Shown here piece by piece: positions 27,324 through 34,649 of a stretch of 64,000 nt of DNA. The DNA is from Ralstonia pickettii. GTDB lineage: Bacteria > Pseudomonadota > Gammaproteobacteria > Burkholderiales > Burkholderiaceae. The stretch lies in the NCBI RefSeq assembly GCF_000607165.1, contig NZ_JFZG01000024.1, positions 186,001 through 250,000 of the forward strand. The letters run 5' to 3'. The translations under genes and the position numbers were made by a program. The notes under the pieces are model-generated. The model saw nothing but the letters and a program-made list of their open reading frames with translations, made no database searches and was not told where the DNA came from. How positions within the stretch are numbered: the stretch's first letter is position 1; the number at the start of each line of letters is the position of its first letter.

Positions 27324-28151
27324 ATGATGAAACTTCGCCACGCCGCCACCGGCGCCCTGCTGGCCGCGCTTGCCACGTTTGCCCACGCCGAGCACCCGAT
27401 CTGCACGATCGTGGCCGACGCCGCCACAGGCAAGGCCGTCTTGCACGAAGGCAAGTGCGACGAGCGCGTGACCCCCGCTTCCACCTTCAAGCTGGCACTC
27501 GCCGTCATGGGTTTTGACCACGGTTTCCTCAAAGACGAGCACACCCCGGTCGAGCACTTCAAGCGTGGTGACCCCGATTGGGGCGGCGAAGCCTGGCACC
27601 AGCCCATCGACCCGGCGCTGTGGCTCAAATATTCGGTGGTCTGGTATTCGCAGCGCATTACGCACGCAATGGGCGCGCAGACCTTCCAGGCGTACGTGCG
27701 CAAGCTCGGCTACGGCAACATGGACGTGAGCGGCGACCCGGGCAAGAACAACGGCATGGACCGCTCGTGGATCACCTCGTCGCTGAAGATCTCGCCGGAG
27801 GAGCAGGTCGACTTTATGCGCAGGATCGTCAATCGGCAGTTGCCGGTGTCGGCGCGCACCTACGAGATGGTCGACCGTACCGTGCAGACCTGGCAGGTGC
27901 CGGGTGGTTGGGCCGTGCAGGGCAAGACGGGCACCGCCGGCCCGGCGCCGGGCAATACGTCAGCCGACGGCACGTGGGATCAGGCGCACGCTTACGGCTG
28001 GTTTGTCGGCTGGGCCAAAAAGGGAGACAAAACGTACGTATTTGCCAACCTGATCCAGGACGACAAGGTGGAGCCGACGTCGGGCGGCATACGCTCGCGC
28101 GATGCGCTGCTGGCGCGCCTGCCCGAAGTCCTGGCCTTTGCTGGGCACTGA
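27324..28151 (+). CDS. Class D beta-lactamase, OXA-22-like
   Basis: A 275-residue periplasmic serine beta-lactamase. The signal peptide covers about 22 residues (A-F-A-H-A before Glu-His). Active-site motifs are S53-T-F-K56 with the acylating Ser and carboxylatable Lys, S104-V-V, Y130-G-N and K201-T-G. Length and sequence style correspond to the OXA-22 group found as an intrinsic chromosomal gene in Ralstonia pickettii; allele identity is not claimed. GAGG lies eight bases upstream of the first ATG. It follows the tRNA-Leu gene, which points away from it, and no mobile element is near, consistent with a resident gene. No beta-lactamase regulator lies next to it. Confidence 0.9.
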   Translation: MMKLRHAATGALLAALATFAHAEHPICTIVADAATGKAVLHEGKCDERVTPASTFKLALAVMGFDHGFLKDEHTPVEHFKRGDPDWGGEAWHQPIDPALWLKYSVVWYSQRITHAMGAQTFQAYVRKLGYGNMDVSGDPGKNNGMDRSWITSSLKISPEEQVDFMRRIVNRQLPVSARTYEMVDRTVQTWQVPGGWAVQGKTGTAGPAPGNTSADGTWDQAHAYGWFVGWAKKGDKTYVFANLIQDDKVEPTSGGIRSRDALLARLPEVLAFAGH

Positions 28152-28160
28152 TCGACGGCG

Positions 28161-28886
28161 TTATGCATGACGGTGTTCGGCCGCGCTGCGCACCGTTGCT
28201 TCATCCACGCCCAGGCGCTGATGCAATTCCTGCCAGCCCTTGGGCGTGACCAGCACGGCGCGTGAATCGCGTGCGCGCAGCATCCAGCCGACATCGCACA
28301 GGCGACGCAGGAACTGCACCCCCAGCGGCCCCGCCAGGTGATGCGTGCGCTCCGTCCAATCCAGGCATTGCCGCGCCAGCCCGCGCCGCGTCGGGCGAAT
28401 GGCGCACACATCGAGCCCCACGTCGCCAAACCAGGTGATGCCGGCGGGGGTGATCTCGTATTGCTTGTCTGGCATCGGCAGCAGATAGCCGCGTGATTGC
28501 AGCGCGTGCGTGACGGCCACGCCCACCTGCCCGGCAAGGTGGTCATAGCAGCAGCGGCAGAAGCCAAGCTCTCGCGCCTTCGGGCTGGGTGTGGCGCGTC
28601 GCACGGCCGCTGCGGGCGTGATGGCCGCCAGGTGTTCCAGCGCTTGCGCCACATGTGCCCCGGCCAGCCGGAAGTACTTGTGCCGCCCCTCGGTTTCCAC
28701 CACCACCAAGCCACCGTCGAGCAACTTGGCCAGATGCGTGCTTGCCGTCTGCGCGGTGACGCCCGCGGCATGCGCCAACTCGCCCGCTGGCAGCGCGCGC
28801 CCATCGAGCAACGCCGTCAGCATGGCCGCCCGTGCCGGGTCAGCAATCAGGAAGGCCGTGCCGGAAAAGCTGTTCGGATGCGACAT
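28161..28886 (-). CDS. ArsR-family winged-helix regulator
   Basis: A 241-residue regulator with an N-terminal ArsR-like winged helix: A-D-P-A-R-A-A-M-L-T-A-L-L-D-G, then A-G-V-T-A-Q-T-A-S-T-H-L-A-K-L and G-R-H-K-Y-F-R-L. A second helical domain contains a C-R-C-C-Y-D-H-L-A-G motif (about residues 120-130) whose three cysteines could bind metal or sense thiol stress. It is divergent from an MFS exporter and probably represses it. Its 3' end lies 9 bp from the convergent OXA stop codon. Confidence 0.85.
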   Translation of the reverse strand: MSHPNSFSGTAFLIADPARAAMLTALLDGRALPAGELAHAAGVTAQTASTHLAKLLDGGLVVVETEGRHKYFRLAGAHVAQALEHLAAITPAAAVRRATPSPKARELGFCRCCYDHLAGQVGVAVTHALQSRGYLLPMPDKQYEITPAGITWFGDVGLDVCAIRPTRRGLARQCLDWTERTHHLAGPLGVQFLRRLCDVGWMLRARDSRAVLVTPKGWQELHQRLGVDEATVRSAAEHRHA

Positions 28887-29021
28887 GTCCGACTCCTTGT
28901 CATGTGGCCATTCTAGGGAGCCGCGCGCCGCGATGCTTCGACACGCATCGAAGCGTTGCCCACGATGCCGGCACTACGCTGGGGCCATCACTTGCGAAAG
29001 CCAAAAGCTAAAGGCCCCGAG

Positions 29022-30398
29022 ATGGATGGAATCACGATGCAACAAGCGCATGCCAGCACCGCGACACGTAAACGCGTGGTGCTGTGCGTGCTGTCGATGG
29101 CCGTGTTGGTCGCGCAGATCGACACCGCCGTCGTCAACCTGGCGGTGCGCCCGATTGGCCAGTTCTTCCACGCGGAGGTCGGCCCGCTGCAGTGGGTGAT
29201 CGACGCTTACAACCTCGCCTATGCCGCATTGCTGCTCAGCGGCGGCCTGCTGGCCGACTTGTACGGCCGCCGGCGGGCGTTTGTGTCGGGTGCGGCGGTG
29301 TTCTCGGTGGCATCGGTGCTGTGCGCGCTGGCGCCGTCGATCGGGTGGCTGATCGGGGCGCGTGCGATGGCGGGTGTGGGTGCGTCGTTGCTGCTGCCGG
29401 CATCGCTGGCGATCCTGCGGGTGGTGTGGCGCGACCCGGGCGAACGTGCGCATGCGCTGGGCGTCTGGGCAGCATGCAACGGCTTGGCCATGGCGATTGG
29501 GCCGACGGCCGGCGGCGTGCTGGTCACGCACTTCGGCTGGCGCGCCGTGTTCTGGGTGGTGGTGCCGGTGAGCGTGGCCATCATGGTGCTGGCCGTGCGG
29601 GTGGTACCGGAATCGTCCGACGCCGCGCATCGCCGTTTCGATGCGCTGGCCCAGGTGTTGGGCGCCATCACGCTGGGCGGTCTGGCCTTTGCCGCCATCG
29701 AAGCGCATCACGCGCCCGTTGTGGCGGCGGCTGTGCTGGCCGTGGCGATCATCGCGCTGGCGTGGTTCATTCGCGTAGAGGCGCGCCATGGTGGCGAGGC
29801 GCTGGTGCCACTGGATCTCTTTCGCGTGCGGGAGTTTCGCGGCGCCATTGTCGCCACGGCGGGCATGACGTTCGGCATGTACGGCGCACTCTTTTTGCTG
29901 CCGCTCATGTGGCAAAGCACCGGGCGCTTCAACGTCATTGGTGCAGGCATTGCGCTGATGCCGATGGCGCTGGTCTTCATGGCGGTGTCGCCCATGTCGG
30001 GCACGGTGGCGCGCCGCCACGGCGTGCGGCTGGCCACGGCGGGCGGGGTGGGCATCATCGCGCTGGGGCTGCTCACGGTGGGCGCGTTTGCAGGTGTCGC
30101 ATCGGTGGTGCCGGCAGCCATCGGGCTGGCGCTCACGGGGCTCGGCATGGGCTTTGCCACCGGCCCGCTGATGGGCGCGGCGGTAGGCGCCGTGGGGCCG
30201 GAGCGTTCCGGCACGGCATCGGCGCTCGTCAACGTGGCGCGCATGACCGGGGCGACGTTGGGCGTGGCAATTCTGGGGGCGGCGTATGCCGTGTGCGGCA
30301 GCGGCGCATCGGGGCTGCGCGTGGCCATGTTGTACGGTGGCGCGGTACAGCTCGCATGCGCCGCCGTGGCGTGGCGGCATGGCGCTGAGCGCCACTGA
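29022..30398 (+). CDS. MFS drug exporter (DHA2, EmrB/QacA-like)
   Basis: A proton-driven multidrug efflux protein of about 458 residues with 12-14 hydrophobic spans. The N-terminal TM1 motif D-T-A-V-V-N-L-A-V and motif A, L-A-D-L-Y-G-R-R-R-A, are typical of the DHA2 (14-TMS) family. Motif C-like glycine/proline patterns (G-P-T-A-G-G-V-L-V) occur in TM5. The ATG at M-D-G-I-T is preferred; another lies five codons later. It is divergent from the ArsR-type regulator, a likely local repressor. Confidence 0.87.
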   Translation: MDGITMQQAHASTATRKRVVLCVLSMAVLVAQIDTAVVNLAVRPIGQFFHAEVGPLQWVIDAYNLAYAALLLSGGLLADLYGRRRAFVSGAAVFSVASVLCALAPSIGWLIGARAMAGVGASLLLPASLAILRVVWRDPGERAHALGVWAACNGLAMAIGPTAGGVLVTHFGWRAVFWVVVPVSVAIMVLAVRVVPESSDAAHRRFDALAQVLGAITLGGLAFAAIEAHHAPVVAAAVLAVAIIALAWFIRVEARHGGEALVPLDLFRVREFRGAIVATAGMTFGMYGALFLLPLMWQSTGRFNVIGAGIALMPMALVFMAVSPMSGTVARRHGVRLATAGGVGIIALGLLTVGAFAGVASVVPAAIGLALTGLGMGFATGPLMGAAVGAVGPERSGTASALVNVARMTGATLGVAILGAAYAVCGSGASGLRVAMLYGGAVQLACAAVAWRHGAERH

Positions 30399-31470
30399 GC
30401 GCGCTGCAATGCCCTGCCGCTTTTACGCCGGATTGGAACAGGCAAGGCCATCTGACGCATCGCAAAAAAATACCCGGCGAGGGGATTGCCGGGCTAAGTG
30501 GGATGTGAATGCATAAGACAGAATCACCTTACAAGATTTTCTTTGATCAGATTGAAAACAAATTTAAAACACAACACGTTTTTGAGGATTTGCTCTAAAG
30601 AAACGGGCGCTTGAATGTCAACCGGTGTGCGGGTTTTTCCTGATGGCTGCGCCATTTGCGGGTTGATGGCAAACGATTTCCTCTTGAAAGAGGAATTTCA
30701 ATGGCGGTGCCTTTCAAGTAAAAAAAGCTAAAAAACCCCCAATGAAAAAGACTTTATTGGATTGAAATGAATTGGAAAATTAATTCAATCAATTCCGTAT
30801 TGAATTGTCGATCTGACCGGATATGTTGGACGCCAGGAGCCCATCGGCACGCACACCACTGCATGAGCAGGCATTTGCATTGATCGACATTGATCGAATT
30901 TCGGGGCGCGTCCGCCGGCAAGAATTCGGGGCTTTATGTGTCGGTTCAGCGCCGAGGGTTTCCGCTCGAAGCACTCGGACGGCCCCCTTCACGGCTACGA
31001 CGGCAAGCTCGGCATGCGCTGGAACGGGTAAGCCGACCGCAACGCGGCAGCGCTGCACGGTGCAGAAACCCTGTACACGCTAGGGCTTATGCTGCGCCAC
31101 AACAATCAACGGGGAACCATTGCGGCTCCCCGTTGTGCTTGGTGCCATGCGACGCCGTAACGGCTTACGCGTGTTGCTCACGCAATCGGCCGCTGTCTGT
31201 CATGACAGGAATTCGTGAAAACCCTAGGAAACCCGCGCCCACCTTAGCGATTGGTTATTTCACGCGAAAAGCCTACGCTTACTACGTAGTACTACGTGTG
31301 GCTGCTGCGTACAGGTGCGGATGGTTTTCCGGAGGGCGCGCGATCAGAGTGCGCCGGATAACAACAAAGGCGGAAAGCACTCCCTCAGACATCCGTCTGG
31401 CCACGCATCGGGCGTGGCACCTCACCTGTTCAAAACAACAATCCGAAGTCCCCGAACTAGGAGACAACCC
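30399..31470. other. Gene-free, AT-rich intergenic region
   Basis: About 1.07 kb lies between the MFS gene and the DUF3311 gene. From about 30530 to 30800 the base composition is strikingly AT-rich for this genome, with A and T runs and a CCTCTTGAAAGAGG palindrome. No credible gene is seen. A 31-codon ORF at 30936 (M-C-R-F-S-A-E-G-F) ending G-K-L-G-M-R-W-N-G may be a gene scrap but is unrecognised. A 9-bp hairpin lies at 31106-31134, and the palindromic run ACTACGTAGT then ACTACGT (31281-31297) sits about 180 bp before the next gene, possibly in its promoter. Confidence 0.5.
31106..31134. terminator. Hairpin in the AT-rich intergenic region
   Basis: CAACGGGGA and TCCCCGTTG form a perfect 9-bp stem around an 11-nt loop. 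There is no long T run. It may end a short transcript from the region to its left, or be a relic. Confidence 0.4.
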
Positions 31471-31650
31471 ATGAAGTTCTTGCTCGCACTGCCTTTCATC
31501 GGCCTGCTGTGGGTGCCGTTCTACAACCAGGAAATGCCGGCGCTCTTCGGCTTTCCGTTCTTCTACTGGTACCAGTTCCTCTGGGTGCCGATCACCTCGC
31601 TGCTGATCTGGATCGTCTTCAAGAACGGTCAGAGCAAAGGAGAAGAATGA
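31471..31650 (+). CDS. DUF3311 small membrane protein
   Basis: A 59-residue, two-span membrane protein (F-L-L-A-L-P-F-I-G-L-L-W-V-P-F-Y and W-V-P-I-T-S-L-L-I-W-I-V-F). It matches DUF3311, a family found immediately upstream of sodium:solute symporters. A CTAGGAGACAACCC site precedes the ATG. Its stop overlaps the symporter start as ATGA, so the two are translationally coupled; an accessory role for the symporter is inferred. Confidence 0.87.
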   Translation: MKFLLALPFIGLLWVPFYNQEMPALFGFPFFYWYQFLWVPITSLLIWIVFKNGQSKGEE

Positions 31651-33158
31651 TGGGCGGACAAATCAACTGGACTGCGCTGGCAGTCTTCATCTTCTTCTTC
31701 GCGCTGGTCACGGTGATGGGTTTCATCGCCTCGCGCTGGCAGCGCGGCAACTCCGACAAGGGTGCCCACATTGAAGAATGGGGCCTGGGCGGCCGCAACT
31801 TCGGCACCTGGATCACGTGGTTCCTGGTGGGCGGCGATTTCTACACCGCCTACACCGTGATCGCCGTGCCGGCACTCGTGTATGCGGTGGGCGCGTATGG
31901 CTTCTTCGCGCTGCCGTACACGATCCTGGTGTACCCGATCGTCTTCCTGATCATGCCCAAGCTGTGGAAGGTGGCGCATGCCAATGGCCACGTCACGGCG
32001 GCTGATGCCGTGTACGGCCGCTACGGCTCGCGCTCGCTGGAGTTTGCGGTGGCGCTCACGGGCGTGGTGGCGACGATGCCCTACATCGCCCTGCAGCTCA
32101 TCGGCATGGAAGTCGTGATCAAGGCGCTGGGTTTGACGGGCGAGCTGCCGCTGGCGGCCGCGTTCGTCATCCTGGCGCTGTACACGTACTCCGCCGGCCT
32201 GCGCGCCCCGGCGCTCATCGCCTTCGTCAAAGACATCATGATCTACATCGTGGTGCTGGTGGCGGTGGTGCTGGTGCCGGCCAAGCTGGGTGGCTACGGT
32301 GCGGTGTTTGCCACCGCGCATGATGCGTTTGCCTTGAAGGGCGGCGCCACGGGCCTCACGCTCAAGCCTGCGCAGTTCCTGCCGTTCGCCACGCTGGCAA
32401 TTGGCTCGGCACTGGCGGCGTTCATGTATCCGCACACGCTCACGGGCATCTTTGCCGCGCGCAGTGCAGACACGATCCGCAAGAACGCCGTCTTCCTGCC
32501 CGCCTATACGGTGCTGCTGGGCCTGATCGCGCTGCTGGGTTTCATGGCCTATGCGGCAGGCATCAAGGTCACCAACAACAACGACGTCGTGCCCGCGCTG
32601 TTCAACGCGCTGTTCCCGAGCTGGTTCACGGGCTTTGCGTTCTCGGCCATCGCCATTGGTGCACTCGTGCCGGCGGCCGTCATGTCGATTGGGGCGGCCA
32701 ACCTGTTCACGCGCAACTTCTGGAAGCCCTACGTGGCCCCGGACCTCACGCACGCCGGTGAGGAAAAGGTTGCCAAGGTGATCTCGCTCATCGTCAAGGC
32801 GGGCGCCCTGGTGTTCATCCTGTTCCTGCCGACCAAGTTCGCGCTGGACCTGCAGCTGCTGGGCGGCGTGTGGATCGTGCAGACGTTCCCGTCGGTCGTG
32901 TTCGGGTTGTTCAACATCTCGAACCGCTTCCGCGCACCGGCGCTGCTGGCCGGTTGGGCAGCGGGCATGATTGGCGGCAGCTGGCTGGCGTTCTCCGACG
33001 GCATCAAGCCCGTGCACACCTTTGTGATTGGCGGTGACAAGTACACCATCTACACGGGCCTGGCGGCACTGGCCTTCAACATCATCGTTGCGGTGGTGGT
33101 GCAGTTGCTGATGGGCAAGCGTGGGGAAGAAGCCGCTGCGCTGCGTCAGGCAGGCTGA
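31647..33158 (+). CDS. Sodium:solute symporter (SSS family)
   Basis: A 503-residue inner-membrane Na+-coupled importer with about 13 hydrophobic helices. It has the SSS-type early segment W-G-L-G-G-R-N-F-G-T-W-I-T-W-F-L-V-G-G-D (about residues 47-66), the A-D-A-V-Y-G-R-Y-G-S-R-S-L loop and A-A-F-M-Y-P-H-T-L-T-G-I-F-A-A-R-S. Together with DUF3311 it resembles the monocarboxylate/pantothenate-type branch, so carboxylates such as acetate, lactate or pyruvate are the likely cargo; this is family inference. Two ATG codons occur in tandem at the start and AAAGGAG lies just upstream. A terminator follows. Confidence 0.9.
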   Translation: MMGGQINWTALAVFIFFFALVTVMGFIASRWQRGNSDKGAHIEEWGLGGRNFGTWITWFLVGGDFYTAYTVIAVPALVYAVGAYGFFALPYTILVYPIVFLIMPKLWKVAHANGHVTAADAVYGRYGSRSLEFAVALTGVVATMPYIALQLIGMEVVIKALGLTGELPLAAAFVILALYTYSAGLRAPALIAFVKDIMIYIVVLVAVVLVPAKLGGYGAVFATAHDAFALKGGATGLTLKPAQFLPFATLAIGSALAAFMYPHTLTGIFAARSADTIRKNAVFLPAYTVLLGLIALLGFMAYAAGIKVTNNNDVVPALFNALFPSWFTGFAFSAIAIGALVPAAVMSIGAANLFTRNFWKPYVAPDLTHAGEEKVAKVISLIVKAGALVFILFLPTKFALDLQLLGGVWIVQTFPSVVFGLFNISNRFRAPALLAGWAAGMIGGSWLAFSDGIKPVHTFVIGGDKYTIYTGLAALAFNIIVAVVVQLLMGKRGEEAAALRQAG

Positions 33159-33190
33159 TCGACGCTGCGATTCGCAAAAGGAAGAGAAAG

Positions 33191-33220
33191 AGCCGGTACC
33201 TCAGGGTGCCGGCTTTTTTT
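33191..33220 (+). terminator. Rho-independent terminator after the symporter
   Basis: AGCCGGTACC pairs with GGTGCCGGCT (one G-T pair) around a 4-nt loop and runs into seven T residues. Confidence 0.9.
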
Positions 33221-33260
33221 CTTTAACGCTGGGCGACCGGCATGCCCGCAGCCGGAAGTT

Positions 33261-34382
33261 TCAAGCAGCCACCGAATAGGGAATCCGCACGGTGAACGTC
33301 GTGCCGTGTTCGGACGATTGCACATCGATCGTTCCGCGATGCGCCTGCACAATGCAGCGGCAGATGTACAGGCCAAGCCCGATGCCGGCTGCGCTCCCGC
33401 TGTGGTCGGGCTGTTTGGCGCGGGTGAGCGGATCGAACAGTGTTGGGAAAGCGGAGGGCGGTATGGGGTTGCCCTCGTTTGAAACGGCAACCGTCATCTG
33501 CCCCTCGCGTCCAGCGGCTTCGATGGCGACGCGCCCCGATCCGTAACGCACCGCGTTGGCCAATAGATTGACCAGCAACTGGCCGATCCGGCTCCCGTCC
33601 CAGGTGCCACGAAGTTCGCCCGCAAGGCGCAGATCGATCTGCGCATCGGGGTAAGACGCGCACACTTCGTCGATGGCATCGCTGCAAAGCCGCCCCATAT
33701 CCTGGGGGCTGAAAGTCGTGGGCAGGAAATCGCCCAAGCGGGTGCGTGTAAAGACGAGCAGATCGTCGATCATCTGTTGCACGCGCATTGCACCGCGCTG
33801 TATGAATGCGACCGCGCGTACGCTGCGTGACGACAGCCCGTCGTCGTGCAGCAGCGTTTCTGCGGAGGCCAGGATCGCGCCGAGGGGGGAGCGCAGGTCA
33901 TGCGCGAGCACGCCGGAAAACAGGTCGCGCGTGCGCTCCGTTCGCTGCGCGTGCTGTCGCACCGACTCTGCGAGCATCTGATCGATTGCTTCGTTGAATC
34001 GGATCATCTCCTGGAAGGCTGACGGGTCCGATTGCGCAAACTGCTGCCACCGGCGCAGCACGCTGGCGCGCAGTGCGCGGTATTCCGCCACCACATCGTT
34101 GATGTCGAAACCGTGCGAGAGGCGGTCGTCGGCATGCTCGTGGGCCGCTTCATTGAAGCCGGACTCCGAAGGCGCCCGGTCGCCCTGCGATTTGGCCCGC
34201 TGTTGCTCGGGCGTCTGCCGCTCGCGCATGTCTGCGGCAATCCGGACGAGAAGATCACGAATCGAATTACGCAACTGGGATTCGGAAAGACCGGCGCGGC
34301 CGCTGCTGACCGTGCGCGCGTATTCCGTCCAGTCGTCGACGATGCCGGGGAGGTTTGCCTGGATAAAGTCAGATAGCGTCAT
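33261..34382 (-). CDS. Soluble sensor histidine kinase with RsbRD-like N-terminus
   Basis: A 373-residue kinase with no membrane span. The first ~150 residues are helical and resemble the RsbR-type stressosome N-terminal domain (F-I-Q-A-N-L-P-G-I-V-D-D-W, then D-I-N-D-V-V-A-E-Y-R-A-L-R). HisKA contains G-V-L-A-H-D-L-R-S-P-L-G-A-I-L-A. HATPase has N-L-L-A-N-A-V-R-Y and G-I-G-L-G-L-Y-I, with a degenerate G1 box (S-N-E-G-N-P-I). No response regulator is adjacent; the hybrid kinase gene lies divergently 267 bp away and its receivers could be partners. Confidence 0.87.
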   Translation of the reverse strand: MTLSDFIQANLPGIVDDWTEYARTVSSGRAGLSESQLRNSIRDLLVRIAADMRERQTPEQQRAKSQGDRAPSESGFNEAAHEHADDRLSHGFDINDVVAEYRALRASVLRRWQQFAQSDPSAFQEMIRFNEAIDQMLAESVRQHAQRTERTRDLFSGVLAHDLRSPLGAILASAETLLHDDGLSSRSVRAVAFIQRGAMRVQQMIDDLLVFTRTRLGDFLPTTFSPQDMGRLCSDAIDEVCASYPDAQIDLRLAGELRGTWDGSRIGQLLVNLLANAVRYGSGRVAIEAAGREGQMTVAVSNEGNPIPPSAFPTLFDPLTRAKQPDHSGSAAGIGLGLYICRCIVQAHRGTIDVQSSEHGTTFTVRIPYSVAA

Positions 34383-34649
34383 GGATTTCCTCGACGGTTG
34401 CGAAAGCCATGTTGAGACGGGAGGTTGGGCACAACGAGGCCATTGCCCACATGATGGAAAGGGTCGTTGCCCGTTTTACCGCTACAAGGTATGCAAACTG
34501 CGTTCCAGTCGCTAGCTGGGTGCGGAGATTCCTCTACAACTCGCACCCGCAGACCGTCGTGGGTGCACGAGCGGGCGGCCATGGGCACACCAGTTGCTGC
34601 TCTTGGCACGTACCCCCCTTGCGGCGCTCCACGCTTACCTGCCAACTGA

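Noticed and set aside
30897-30929. Possible hrpII box in the AT-rich gap (two TTCG motifs)
   Set aside because: The spacing between the TTCG motifs is 21 bases instead of 16.
30936-31031. 31-codon ORF (M-C-R-F-S-A-E-G-F...) in the AT-rich gap
   Set aside because: There is no ribosome binding site or recognised family, so it is kept only as a note in the intergenic entry.
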